31,039 nucleotides of DNA, from the NCBI GenBank assembly GCA_019420505.1, contig JAHZHC010000014.1:1-31039 (forward strand), written 5' to 3'. The notes beneath the pieces are model-generated. The model had not been told where the DNA came from. It worked only from the letters and a program-made list of their open reading frames with translations, and did no database searches. Of this stretch, positions 6,376-14,580 are shown in pieces. The stretch comes from Ruminococcus sp. (lineage in GTDB: Bacteria > Bacillota > Clostridia > Oscillospirales > Ruminococcaceae). Position 1 is the stretch's first letter. Each line of letters starts with the position of its first letter. Made by a program: the position numbers and the translations under genes.

Positions 6376-7221
6376 ATGAAAATAGGTATTGTCGGCTTGG
6401 GACTTATCGGCGGTTCTCTTGCAAAAGCAATAAAGAAAAATACAAACGAAATCTGTTATGGACTTGATATTAATAAAGCTACAATAGCAGGAGCTTTTGC
6501 TCAGGAAGCTATTGACGACGAGATCACAATTGACCAGCTTGACCGCTGCGACGTGGTTGTAATTTGTTTATATCCACAGGAAACTATTGATTTCATACTT
6601 GAAAATAAAAACCGTTTTAAAAGGGGCGGCATTGTCATCGATTCCTGCGGTATTAAAAGAAAAATTGTGTCTTCTGTAGAAACAGAGCTTAATCAATGCG
6701 GCGTTAGATTTTTAGGATGTCATCCAATGGCAGGGCGTGAATTTTCAGGCTTTGCGTATTCCGTAGACAACCTGTTTGACAAAGCAAGCTTTATCATGAC
6801 GCCTACAGACAATACTCCAATTTCAGTAGTAAAAGAAATTTCAAACTTAGCCTATAATATCGGTTTTGCCAAATGTGTAGTTTCTTCTCCCGAAGAGCAT
6901 GACCAGATAATAGCTTTTACTTCGCAGCTTGCCCACGTAGTATCAAGCGCATACATCAAAAGTCCCAGCCTGTTAAAACAATCAGGTTTTTCAGCAGGAA
7001 GCTTCAAAGACCTGACAAGAGTAGCAAAGCTTAATGAAGATATGTGGACTACTCTGTTTATGATGAACAAGGAGCCTCTGCTTACGGAAATAAATCATAT
7101 CATAAACAGCCTTGAAGACTATAGAAACGCTATTTCCGATAATGATTATTCAAAGCTTCATGAATTGCTTAAGGAAGGCAGAGAGCTTAAAGAAATCAGC
7201 AATAACCAGAATAACAAATAA
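6376..7221 (+). CDS. tyrA: Prephenate dehydrogenase
   Basis: A 281-residue cytoplasmic enzyme. The N-terminal Rossmann fold has GLGLIGGS (7-14) for NAD(P)+. The TyrA signature GCHPMAGRE (115-122) includes the conserved active-site His116, and the helical C-terminal dimerisation half includes SPEEHDQIIAFTSQLAH. It oxidises and decarboxylates prephenate to 4-hydroxyphenylpyruvate for tyrosine synthesis. There is no ACT domain, so no obvious built-in tyrosine feedback. It is monocistronic here, not linked to aroF/aroA/pheA, with its own promoter and terminator. AAAGGA precedes the ATG. Confidence 0.93.
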   Translation: MKIGIVGLGLIGGSLAKAIKKNTNEICYGLDINKATIAGAFAQEAIDDEITIDQLDRCDVVVICLYPQETIDFILENKNRFKRGGIVIDSCGIKRKIVSSVETELNQCGVRFLGCHPMAGREFSGFAYSVDNLFDKASFIMTPTDNTPISVVKEISNLAYNIGFAKCVVSSPEEHDQIIAFTSQLAHVVSSAYIKSPSLLKQSGFSAGSFKDLTRVAKLNEDMWTTLFMMNKEPLLTEINHIINSLEDYRNAISDNDYSKLHELLKEGRELKEISNNQNNK

Positions 7222-7257
7222 ATAACCGGAAAATTCAAAAGCATAACTAAATAAATT

Positions 7258-7290
7258 ACGGTACAGTTATTAATAACTGTACCGTTTTTA
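7258..7290 (+). terminator. tyrA terminator
   Basis: Perfect 12-bp stem ACGGTACAGTTA / TAACTGTACCGT with a TTAA loop, then a T run (7285-7289). With AT-rich sequence on the other side it may also help end the convergent ybaK transcript. Confidence 0.9.
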
Positions 7291-7328
7291 ATTTCTCTGA
7301 TTTATGCCATATCTGATATATCTGTATA

Positions 7329-7796
7329 CTATAGAATTTTACAGACATCAACCCAATCTATAAAATCAGAATATTCCTCCAATTCATCTAAAGAAAGCTC
7401 AATAGCACTGTTAGAACTGCCGCAAGCAGGGAAGACCGTATCAAAACGTTTGAGCGATACATCCAAATAAGTTTCTACCTCAGTATTTACCGCAAAAGGG
7501 CAAACACCTCCGACAGCATGTCCGATTAATGGCTCTGCTTCATCAAAAGACAGCATTTTGGCTTTTTTACCGAATTGTGCTTTATATTTTGCATTATCAA
7601 TTTTTGCATCTCCTGCCGCAACAATTAATACAACCTTCTCTCCCACATGAAAAGACAGCGTCTTGGCAATACGGTTTTCATCACAATTCAAAGCTCTTGC
7701 CGCAAGAGCAACCGTTGCGCTGGAAACATCAAATTCCTGTATTCTTTCCTCTATTCCTTTTGTTTTGAAATATTCTCTTACCTTTTCAATAGACAT
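7329..7796 (-). CDS. YbaK/EbsC-family aminoacyl-tRNA deacylase-like protein
   Basis: A 155-residue single-domain protein of the YbaK/ProX fold. It has the conserved AKTLSF segment with Lys (~44-49) and the GHAVGGVCPF segment (~93-102) that lines the active site. Relatives hydrolyse mischarged tRNAs such as Cys-tRNA(Pro) or Ala-tRNA(Pro), and this subgroup's exact substrate is not evident. It is the last gene of the XRE-cupin / MBL / YbaK operon, 16 nt after the MBL gene with GGGAGG before its ATG. Confidence 0.9.
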   Translation of the reverse strand: MSIEKVREYFKTKGIEERIQEFDVSSATVALAARALNCDENRIAKTLSFHVGEKVVLIVAAGDAKIDNAKYKAQFGKKAKMLSFDEAEPLIGHAVGGVCPFAVNTEVETYLDVSLKRFDTVFPACGSSNSAIELSLDELEEYSDFIDWVDVCKIL

Positions 7797-7812
7797 TATT
7801 TTAACCTCCCTG

Positions 7813-8697
7813 CTATAAACTGTTCCAAATCAGTAAATTGTCCTTAAAAACTGCGTCAATCTTTTTATTATCTTTAAGCCACGATAAATAAGAACGAACC
7901 GTACTTCCCACTAAAACATACTGTTCAAAATTCATTGTCAGTTTATATTTATCAAACAGATGCTTCAAAAGCTCCTCAAAGCACATAGGCGCTTTCAGAA
8001 TATCCTGTATTTCTGCCGATATATCATAAACCTTCTCCCGATTGAACCGTACCAGTTCCCTGATGTCGTCAGTAGCATCAGCATGAGCAGGAACAAACAT
8101 ATCTGCTTCCAGATCCTCAACAAAATCCAGTGTTTCCAAATATGCTGAAACATCATAAATAAAAGAAATCTGATATTTTTCCAGCGTGCTCTTGCTGCTT
8201 ATACAGTCCGCAAGAAAAACAATATTATCCGGGGTGCAAATTCCTATCATATCAAAAAAATGACCCTTCAAAGGAATTACTTTTAGTTCACTTGGAAAAT
8301 CTTCATGAAAAATATCTGTAACATCGCTTTCTGCGGCAAGCAAAAATTTATGTCTCAAATCCTTGCAAGGATATCCTCCATAAAGAAAAGAAGGCTCCAA
8401 AACAGGATATTGGGTGAACGCACTTTCAATACCGTTAGCAAATACCCTGCATCCTGTCTGCTGCTGCAAATATCTGTTTCCGCCAATGTGATCAGCATTA
8501 GAATGCGTGTTAATAATACCCTTTAAAGTCCAGCCGTTTTGATCTAATATTTTACGGATCTTTCTTCCTGCGTCTTTGTCATTTCCGCTGTCTATCAAAT
8601 AAACCTCTGTGTCACTTGATTTGTAAATACCGATTTTTGCAGGGCAATTTATATAATAACTTTTCTCTCCCACCTGATTTAATTCAAACAATCTCAT
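7813..8697 (-). CDS. MBL-fold metallo-hydrolase
   Basis: A 294-residue protein. Start taken at ATG 8697 (MRLFELNQVGEKSYY) with GAGAGGG just upstream. A longer in-frame start would add a hydrophobic stretch that overlaps the preceding gene and is unlikely. Metal motifs: THSNADHIGG (His65, Asn67, Asp69, His70), GHFFD, LADC and PAHAD. Asn67 replaces the second His of the usual HxHxDH, so one zinc ligand is altered. The C-terminal ~70 residues are helical. Substrate unknown. It lies between an XRE-cupin regulator (7 nt upstream) and ybaK, in one operon. Confidence 0.88.
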   Translation of the reverse strand: MRLFELNQVGEKSYYINCPAKIGIYKSSDTEVYLIDSGNDKDAGRKIRKILDQNGWTLKGIINTHSNADHIGGNRYLQQQTGCRVFANGIESAFTQYPVLEPSFLYGGYPCKDLRHKFLLAAESDVTDIFHEDFPSELKVIPLKGHFFDMIGICTPDNIVFLADCISSKSTLEKYQISFIYDVSAYLETLDFVEDLEADMFVPAHADATDDIRELVRFNREKVYDISAEIQDILKAPMCFEELLKHLFDKYKLTMNFEQYVLVGSTVRSYLSWLKDNKKIDAVFKDNLLIWNSL

Positions 8698-8704
8698 CAC
8701 CCTC

Positions 8705-9253
8705 TCATACTTTATAAAATATAGTGTTATAAACAGTGCACATATCTTTATATGGATTAATATAAGAATGAGGAATATCAGCTTCAAATCTGATTGCCTG
8801 CTTTTCTTTTAATGTTATCTTTTCTCCGTTTAGAATCAAATCCAGTTTCCCTTGAATAACAAAAACATATTCTTCAACGCCCTCATTATGACTTTCTGAA
8901 TTATGTTGACAGCCGGAATCAAATTCAATGTAAAAAATCTCATAGCTGTGTATAGGATCAAAAGCAAAAATAGTATATGCTCTCATTTTGCCATTCTCCT
9001 CAGATACTGCGTCCCGTTCCAATAAATCAACGATCGTATAATTCATTTCCTGAGCCTTTAAAAAAGCAGAAAACGGCACCTTCATGCCCGTGGAAATTTT
9101 CCATAGTGTGTTAACTGACGGAACCGATTGCCCTCTTTCGATCTGACCCAGCATTGCTTTGCTGACTCCCGTAACTTCTGCCGCATCATCTAATGTCATA
9201 TTCCTGTTTTTACGTGCAGTTTTTAACCGTTGTCCGATATTCATATCCTTCAA
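8705..9253 (-). CDS. XRE-family regulator with C-terminal cupin
   Basis: A 182-residue protein (179 from the internal ATG). An HTH_3 domain at ~7-63 (RLKTARKNRNMTLDDAAEVT) is joined to a cupin at ~105-180 with metal/ligand residues in HNSESHNEGVEEY and PHSY. The family (SutR/PuuR-like) binds a small ligand in the cupin. The start is probably TTG at 9253, since GGAGGGG lies 5 nt upstream; ATG at 9244 is an alternative with poorer spacing. It heads the operon with the MBL and YbaK genes, so it probably controls them and itself through the dyad in its promoter. Confidence 0.9.
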   Translation of the reverse strand: MKDMNIGQRLKTARKNRNMTLDDAAEVTGVSKAMLGQIERGQSVPSVNTLWKISTGMKVPFSAFLKAQEMNYTIVDLLERDAVSEENGKMRAYTIFAFDPIHSYEIFYIEFDSGCQHNSESHNEGVEEYVFVIQGKLDLILNGEKITLKEKQAIRFEADIPHSYINPYKDMCTVYNTIFYKV

Positions 9254-9294
9254 AATACCCCTCCCCGCTAATGCGCAAAAACATATTTTAATAT

Positions 9295-9323
9295 ATTATA
9301 GCATATAACATATGATTTTTCAA
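9295..9323 (-). promoter_or_regulatory. Promoter and dyad of the XRE-cupin operon
   Basis: Minus-strand TTGAAA (9318-9323), 17-bp spacer, TATAAT (9295-9300). A small inverted repeat CATAT-AAC-ATATG (9302-9314) lies between -35 and -10, a natural autoregulation site. Confidence 0.7.
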
Positions 9324-9363
9324 GTATTAAAATCTGTTTTATCCTTTGTTTTTCATCATATAT

Positions 9364-9394
9364 AAAAAACCAGCAGGATATTTAAATCCTGCTG
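9364..9394 (-). terminator. Terminator of the 237-aa lipoprotein gene
   Basis: Minus-strand CAGCAGGAT / ATCCTGCTG (plus arms 9371-9379 and 9386-9394), 6-nt loop, followed by TTTTTT (plus 9364-9369). Confidence 0.9.
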
Positions 9395-9407
9395 TAATCA
9401 AATTCGC

Positions 9408-10121
9408 TTAATAACTCATAGTCATAGAAAGAGCAACCTTGTCTGATTCAAGCAAAAGCGTCGCCTTGTCATAAGTATATTTATACTCAGCTTTTTTTCC
9501 GTCACTGTCTTTTATGACAACCTTGTCTTTATTTTGCGAAAATTTAAATTCATTTATTTCGGTTTCCTGCTTACCCGGGTCAATAATTGTTCCGGTTCCA
9601 TCTTCATTGAAAGTCCAGATCTCACTACCGCTTTCATTTGGCTTTAAACAATTATATGTACCTGAAATCTTAAAGAAATCTGTCTTTTTCCATTCGATTT
9701 TTTTGCTGTTGTCTTCATATTTTAATGTTTTGCCGTCAAAACTATATGGATTGAATAAATCAACAGGTGGTCTTGATATCCGATATATCATAAGACCATC
9801 CTTAGACGCTTCAATACCCAAAGGCTTTACCAGACCTGAAGCCTTTTCAACACAAACCGCTCCGTTGTCGTTAATAGATATAAACCCGGTTTCTTCCCCG
9901 TCAGTAGTTTCAATAAAATAACCTGTAAGATTACTTAAATCATCATTATTTCCTACTTTAGTTATTTCAGTTTTCATCCTGTAGCCATTGACTTCAGGAG
10001 TCTTATGAGTTGATGCCGCAGATTTTGAAGACGAGCTGCCGGGCTTCTCTGGTCTGCCGCAAGCGCCTAATGATAATACCATCACAGCAGCAAGCGCCGA
10101 TATAATAATCTTTTTTTTCAT
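9408..10121 (-). CDS. Secreted lipoprotein of unknown function (237 aa)
   Basis: Signal peptide MKKKIIISALAAVMVLSLG with lipobox LGAC, so Cys21 is the acylation site. A Ser-rich linker (~27-40) is followed by a ~190-residue exported region with many short beta strands. Two related stretches, GEETGFISINDNGAVCVEK and SGSEIWTFNEDGTGTIIDPG, look like tandem copies of a small extracellular beta-module found in many clostridial lipoproteins (each ends in W-K/W-T-type strand turns). No catalytic motif. It is transcribed from its own consensus promoter overlapping the clpB terminator and has its own terminator. Confidence 0.85.
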   Translation of the reverse strand: MKKKIIISALAAVMVLSLGACGRPEKPGSSSSKSAASTHKTPEVNGYRMKTEITKVGNNDDLSNLTGYFIETTDGEETGFISINDNGAVCVEKASGLVKPLGIEASKDGLMIYRISRPPVDLFNPYSFDGKTLKYEDNSKKIEWKKTDFFKISGTYNCLKPNESGSEIWTFNEDGTGTIIDPGKQETEINEFKFSQNKDKVVIKDSDGKKAEYKYTYDKATLLLESDKVALSMTMSY

Positions 10122-10141
10122 AGCTATTCTCCTAATTGGTT

Positions 10142-10180
10142 TTAAAAAATCCCGTAAACCGAATATTTGTTTACGGGATT
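10142..10180 (-). terminator. clpB terminator
   Basis: Minus-strand AATCCCGTAAAC (10180-10169) and GTTTACGGGATT (10159-10148), a perfect 12-bp stem with a 9-nt loop, then a T run (plus A run 10144-10149). The first arm overlaps the expected start of transcription from the promoter at 10181-10209, so RNAs begun there lack part of the stem. Confidence 0.9.
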
Positions 10181-10209
10181 ATTATATCACAGACTTTTAT
10201 TCCTGTCAA
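10181..10209 (-). promoter_or_regulatory. Perfect-consensus promoter of the 237-aa lipoprotein gene
   Basis: Minus-strand TTGACA (10204-10209), exactly 17 bp, TATAAT (10181-10186): a perfect sigma-A consensus, in the gap just after the clpB stop codon. The start should be near 10174, inside the first arm of the clpB terminator. Confidence 0.85.
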
Positions 10210-10225
10210 TTAAAAATGCTGAAAA

Positions 10226-12823
10226 TCACGATATAACAAAGTTTTCACCATTATAATCCACATTGATAATGCTTTCAGGCTCAACCTCACCGGCGATTAT
10301 CTTCTTTGCCGCAAGAGTTTCTATCTTTCTCTGAATAAATCGTTTAAGAGGTCTTGCACCATAACTCGGATCAAAGCCCTGATCGATAACCGCCTGTTTC
10401 GCCCTGTCCGTTACCTTAATACCCACTTGTTTGTCCTCAAGCCTTTTTCTCAGCTCATCAAGCATAAGATCAACGATTTTAAGTATTTCGGTTTTCTGTA
10501 ACGGCTTGTAGTAAACAATTTCGTCCAGACGATTAAGGAACTCCGGCCTGAAGTGACTCTTTAACAGCTTATCGACCTCGTCTCTTGCCCCTTGTGATAT
10601 CTCTCCGCCGGGTTCTATTCCGTCAAGAATATACGGAGAACCAAGATTTGAAGTGAGAATGATTATGGTGTTCTTAAAGTCAACCGTCCTGCCCTGTGAA
10701 TCAGTAATTCTTCCGTCATCCAACACCTGAAGAAGAATATTGAATACGTCAGGGTGTGCCTTCTCAATTTCATCCAAAAGCACAACGGAATATGGCTTTC
10801 TTCTCACTGCCTCTGTCAGCTGACCTCCTTCTTCATAGCCTACATATCCCGGAGGCGCTCCGATAAGACGGCTTACACTGAACTTTTCCATATATTCAGA
10901 CATATCTATTCTGACAATGTTCTTTTCATCGTCAAAAAGCGCTTCAGCCAGAGCCTTTGCCAATTCCGTTTTACCAACACCCGTAGGACCGAGAAACAGG
11001 AATGAACCTATCGGCTGATCAGGATTTGCAATTCCTGCCCTTGAACGCAGAATTGCCTCTGTCACTTTTTCAACTGCTTCATTCTGACCTATAACACGCT
11101 TATGAAGAATGTCTTCAAGACCCAATAGCTTTTCTCTTTCACCTTCCATTAGTTTGGCTACAGGTATTCCTGTCCAGCGGCAGATGATCTTTGCGATTTC
11201 TTCTTCGGTTACCTTATCCCTCAGCAGAGTATTCTCTGTGTATGCCTGCTCTGCAATCCGCTCCTCTTCTTCAAGCTGTTTCTGAAGGCTCGGAAGCTTG
11301 CCGTATTTCAGTTCTGCGGCCTTGTTTAAATCATAAGTTCTCTCGGCTTTGTCAATTTCACCGTTAACCTGTTCAATATCCTCACGCAGCTTTTGCACCT
11401 TTGATATAGCAGATTTCTCATTTTCCCATTTTGCTTTCATTTCATTGAACTGCTCACGCATTTCCGAAAGCTCCTTCTGAACCTCTTTTAAATGTTCAGC
11501 CGCAAGCTTGTCTGTTTCTTTCTTTAATGCAGCCTCTTCAATTTCATGCTGCATTATCTTACGCTGAATTTCATCAAGCTCAGTAGGCATTGAATCCATT
11601 TCTGTACGTATAAGAGCACATGCTTCATCTACTAAATCAATAGCCTTGTCAGGAAGAAATCTGTCGGATATATATCTGTTCGACAAGGTTGCCGCCGCAA
11701 TAAGCGCCTGATCCTGAATTTTCACACCATGAAAAACTTCGTATCTCTCTTTAAGTCCACGCAGTATAGATATTGTATCCTCAACAGTAGGTTCATCAAC
11801 AAGCACCGTCTGAAAGCGTCTTTCAAGCGCAGCGTCCTTCTCAATATACTGACGGTATTCATTTAAAGTAGTTGCACCGATGCAATGCAGTTCGCCTCTT
11901 GCCAGCATAGGCTTAAGCAGATTTCCCGCATCCATCGCTCCATCTGTTTTTCCTGCACCCACGATCGTATGAAGCTCGTCAATAAACAGAATAATTTGTC
12001 CCTCGCTCTTTTTTACTTCCTGTAAAACAGCTTTAAGACGTTCCTCAAATTCCCCTCTGTACTTTGCTCCTGCAACAAGAGAACCCATATCAAGGGAAAA
12101 TATCTTTCTGTCCTTAAGGTTATCAGGCACATCTCCCCTGACGATTCTGAGTGCCAAGCCCTCAGCAATAGCCGTCTTTCCGACTCCGGGTTCGCCTATC
12201 AGCACAGGGTTGTTTTTGGTTTTTCTTGAAAGAATCCTGATTACGTTTCTGATTTCGCTGTCCCTGCCGATGACCGGATCAAGCTTATTGTTTCTTGCCA
12301 GCTCCACAAGCTCCTGACCGTATTTTTTCAGCACATCATAAGTTTCTTCAGGATTCTGACTGGTAACCTGAGTGTTTCCCCTTACCTGCTGAAGTGCTTT
12401 CAGAAACTCAGATTTTGAAATCCCAAGGCTTTTAAATATCTCTTTAACCGCATTGTTCTGATTATCGAGAATTCCTAAAAAAATATGCTCAACAGAAACA
12501 TATTCGTCTTTCATTCTGTCTGCCTGTTGTTCTGCATCTGCAAGAGCCTTGTTAAGTTCCTGAGAAACATAAACAGAATCGGCCGTCTGCCCTCCGATCT
12601 GCACCTTAGGAACAGCATTTACAGCATGCTCCATTCTGCTTACTGCAATTTTCGGATCTATCCCCATTTTTACAAGAAGCTGAGGAATAAGTCCCGATTC
12701 CTGCAAAAGCAGAGCCAAAAGCAAATGTTCTTCATCAACGGTCTGATTTGAATTTCTTGTCGCAATTGACTGCGCTTCACCCATTGCCTCCAATGATTTT
12801 TGTGTGAATTTCTGTGCATTCAT
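10226..12823 (-). CDS. clpB: ATP-dependent disaggregase ClpB
   Basis: An 865-residue Hsp100 protein of normal ClpB length. Two Clp-N repeats (1-150), AAA-1 with Walker A GEPGVGKT (~210-217), a long middle coiled coil (~400-525, IEEAALKKETDKLAAEHLKE and on) that marks ClpB rather than ClpC/ClpE, then AAA-2 with GPTGVGKTE, the pore loop GYVGYEEGG and a ClpB-type C terminus (GARPLKRFIQRKIE). It works with DnaK to rescue aggregated protein. Start set at ATG 12823 with GGAGG 7 nt upstream; an upstream TTG is in frame but contains the Shine-Dalgarno. It follows the RHH-like gene by ~40 nt, probably in one operon. No CIRCE or CtsR box is seen. Confidence 0.97.
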   Translation of the reverse strand: MNAQKFTQKSLEAMGEAQSIATRNSNQTVDEEHLLLALLLQESGLIPQLLVKMGIDPKIAVSRMEHAVNAVPKVQIGGQTADSVYVSQELNKALADAEQQADRMKDEYVSVEHIFLGILDNQNNAVKEIFKSLGISKSEFLKALQQVRGNTQVTSQNPEETYDVLKKYGQELVELARNNKLDPVIGRDSEIRNVIRILSRKTKNNPVLIGEPGVGKTAIAEGLALRIVRGDVPDNLKDRKIFSLDMGSLVAGAKYRGEFEERLKAVLQEVKKSEGQIILFIDELHTIVGAGKTDGAMDAGNLLKPMLARGELHCIGATTLNEYRQYIEKDAALERRFQTVLVDEPTVEDTISILRGLKERYEVFHGVKIQDQALIAAATLSNRYISDRFLPDKAIDLVDEACALIRTEMDSMPTELDEIQRKIMQHEIEEAALKKETDKLAAEHLKEVQKELSEMREQFNEMKAKWENEKSAISKVQKLREDIEQVNGEIDKAERTYDLNKAAELKYGKLPSLQKQLEEEERIAEQAYTENTLLRDKVTEEEIAKIICRWTGIPVAKLMEGEREKLLGLEDILHKRVIGQNEAVEKVTEAILRSRAGIANPDQPIGSFLFLGPTGVGKTELAKALAEALFDDEKNIVRIDMSEYMEKFSVSRLIGAPPGYVGYEEGGQLTEAVRRKPYSVVLLDEIEKAHPDVFNILLQVLDDGRITDSQGRTVDFKNTIIILTSNLGSPYILDGIEPGGEISQGARDEVDKLLKSHFRPEFLNRLDEIVYYKPLQKTEILKIVDLMLDELRKRLEDKQVGIKVTDRAKQAVIDQGFDPSYGARPLKRFIQRKIETLAAKKIIAGEVEPESIINVDYNGENFVIS

Positions 12824-12862
12824 AATTGCTCCTCCTTTCAAGATTACATCTTTTTTATTTGT

Positions 12863-13519
12863 TTATACGATTACAAGTCCTTTTCTCAGGTGCTCCCGAT
12901 ATTTATCTTCTATAATTCTTTTGGCATTTTCAATGTCGTTTATTCTTTCAAAGAAAATTTTTATACACTCGTCCAGAAGGACGATATACATACCGATTGC
13001 TTCAGCAATATCATCATCGGTTAGATTTTCGGGATCGGGAGCATAGAAATCCCTTGTAAAATTGATATCCCGAAGCTCCCACGGCACTCCGTCCTCAAAA
13101 ACACTTTCAAGATATTTGTTTTCAAGCACATGCCAGAGAATAAAGAATTGATTCAGAATATCAATAAGATGACGGCTCTGTGTTCTGAACGAAACCTTAA
13201 GCCGTCCTACTCCGCCCTCAAAGGATCTGAAAAGCTCCACGCTGTATTTGATCGTAGGCTTATATTTATATTTCAGCGGACTTTTCACCGACATCATTGC
13301 ATCCGAAGGCTGTTCCAAAAGCTGAAAACGGCTGTCCATCAACTGCTCAATTCTTGAAAAAATATCCCTCATTCTCATTTCAGGGGTAACATAGCTGACT
13401 CTTTCAGCAAGAATCTGATTTATAAGATTTGAACGGCTTGTATTCATGGAATATGCCATTCTGTCAATCGCTTCAACAACATCGTCCATAAGCACAAGGC
13501 TGTAAACGCTCTTTTTCAT
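12863..13519 (-). CDS. Ribbon-helix-helix-like protein upstream of clpB
   Basis: A 218-residue protein from ATG 13519, which has AGGAG 9 nt upstream; in-frame ATGs at 13525 and 13528 are too close to it. Residues ~1-45 (KKSVYSLVLMDDVVEAIDRM, then SRSNLINQILAERV) have a beta strand followed by two helices with an S-R-S-N-L turn, the pattern of RHH/CopG-type DNA-binding domains. The rest is helical and acidic, with no recognised domain; PTIKYSVELFRSFEGGVGRLKVSFRTQ looks like a beta-rich insertion. It is the first gene of the clpB operon, with a perfect 16-bp palindrome over its -10 box. I infer an autoregulator of this operon; this is not established. Confidence 0.65.
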   Translation of the reverse strand: MKKSVYSLVLMDDVVEAIDRMAYSMNTSRSNLINQILAERVSYVTPEMRMRDIFSRIEQLMDSRFQLLEQPSDAMMSVKSPLKYKYKPTIKYSVELFRSFEGGVGRLKVSFRTQSRHLIDILNQFFILWHVLENKYLESVFEDGVPWELRDINFTRDFYAPDPENLTDDDIAEAIGMYIVLLDECIKIFFERINDIENAKRIIEDKYREHLRKGLVIV

Positions 13520-13542
13520 ACCCATCATCTCCTGTTTTTCCT

Positions 13543-13579
13543 CTATAATATATTATAGCACAATTAAATAATTTGTCAA
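13543..13579 (-). promoter_or_regulatory. Promoter of the RHH-clpB operon with perfect palindrome
   Basis: Minus-strand TTGACA (13574-13579), 16-bp spacer, TATAAT (13552-13557). The perfect 16-bp palindrome CTATAATATATTATAG (13543-13558) covers the -10 and the start site. Such placement would let a dimeric RHH protein block RNA polymerase. Confidence 0.8.
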
Positions 13580-13670
13580 TAGAATTATATAATTTTAATT
13601 GCAAATTATATAAATACACAAATTAAATAATAAACAATCCTCTATTTAACAGCACATTTCACAACACAAA

Positions 13671-13699
13671 TTGAAATATTGTTTTTGATATGTTATAAT
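13671..13699 (+). promoter_or_regulatory. Promoter of the EI-N-like gene
   Basis: TTGAAA (13671-13676), 17-bp spacer, TATAAT (13694-13699) with extended TGT. The start would lie ~35 nt before the coding region. It is divergent from the RHH-clpB promoter; the ~90 bp between the two -35 boxes are AT-rich with no other feature. Confidence 0.75.
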
Positions 13700-13739
13700 A
13701 AGTTCACAATGAATAAATTTCAAAAAGGCGGTGAATAAG

Positions 13740-14432
13740 TTGATAGTTCTTCATGGAAAAGGTGTCTCACAGGGAAAAGCGACAGGAAAATTAATTTTTT
13801 ATACACCGGCACAAAAACATATTCAAAAAATCACAGTTAATAATACTCAAGCGGAAATTGAAAAACTAAAAAAAGCAAAACAAAGTTCATTAAAGGAACT
13901 TCAGCAGACATATGAAAAAGCACGAAAAATTATGTCCCCTAAAAATGCGGATATCTTCAAGGCTCATATATTGCTGTTGGAAAGTCCCGATTTCTTTGAA
14001 AGTATAATCAACACTGTTATCAACGATTCTGTTTCTGCTGAGTATGCAGTTTATGCTGTTGCACAGAAGCTTATGAAAAAGCTTGACAGAGAAAATATGA
14101 CAAGTCCGATAAATGATATTGAAGATGTCTCTCAAACTCTTATCAGCAACCTTGCAAATAAAAAGTTCAATGATGTTATAGAAAATGAAAAGGTCATAAT
14201 CTGTGCAGATAACTTAGTTCCCTCCAAGATTCTTGAGTTTAACAGAAAGAATATTGCCGGGTTTTGTCTTATTAATTCCGAACAGAATCTTCACACAGCT
14301 ATCATCGCAAAATCTATGAATATTCCTGCTATAACAGGTATCAGCGGACTGACCGCAGAGCATATGAACAAGCCCGCAGAAATTGACGGTGAAAAAGGTA
14401 TTCTTTACATAGAACCAGATATGAATCCGTAA
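13740..14432 (+). CDS. Stand-alone PTS Enzyme I N-terminal (EI-N / phosphohistidine) domain protein
   Basis: A 230-residue protein from TTG 13740, which follows AAGGCGGTGA (near-perfect Shine-Dalgarno) by 5 nt; GTG at 13731 is inside that site. It begins like Enzyme I (VLHGKGVSQGKATGK), has the helical HPr-binding region (~20-140, with FKAHILLLESPDF), then the swivelling phosphohistidine domain with ADNLVPSKI and LHTAIIAKSMNIPAITG. The His in LHTAIIA (~185) is the phosphorylation site. The ~320-residue PEP-binding barrel of a normal ~575-aa Enzyme I is absent, although the gene ends cleanly. It could serve as a phosphocarrier or regulator; function unknown. An ABC transporter follows after 148 bp with its own promoter. 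Confidence 0.85.
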   Translation: MIVLHGKGVSQGKATGKLIFYTPAQKHIQKITVNNTQAEIEKLKKAKQSSLKELQQTYEKARKIMSPKNADIFKAHILLLESPDFFESIINTVINDSVSAEYAVYAVAQKLMKKLDRENMTSPINDIEDVSQTLISNLANKKFNDVIENEKVIICADNLVPSKILEFNRKNIAGFCLINSEQNLHTAIIAKSMNIPAITGISGLTAEHMNKPAEIDGEKGILYIEPDMNP

Positions 14433-14502
14433 AAATACAGCGATCACACCGCATTTAACAGCATGGCATTTTAAAAATAATTTTTAACACTTTAGCATAA
14501 TG

Positions 14503-14532
14503 GTTGACTAAAACTGTCAACTATAGTATAAT
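14503..14532 (+). promoter_or_regulatory. Promoter of the ABC transporter operon with -35 dyad
   Basis: TTGACT (14504-14509), 17-bp spacer, TATAAT (14527-14532). An inverted repeat GTTGAC (14503-14508) / GTCAAC (14516-14521) covers the -35 and spacer, a likely operator. Confidence 0.75.
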
Positions 14533-14580
14533 AAAAAAAGTTACTGTCTTATTTGAAAATATAAAACGGGGTGCTGACTT

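Noticed and set aside
8698..8787. Longer start for the MBL hydrolase giving a hydrophobic N terminus (signal anchor)
   Set aside because: The extra 30 residues overlap the end of the XRE-cupin gene in another frame and have no ribosome site, whereas ATG 8697 follows GAGAGGG.
12824..13600. CIRCE or CtsR sites for clpB
   Set aside because: No TTAGCACTC-N9-GAGTGCTAA and no GGTCAAA tandem is present; only the 16-bp AT-rich palindrome was found.
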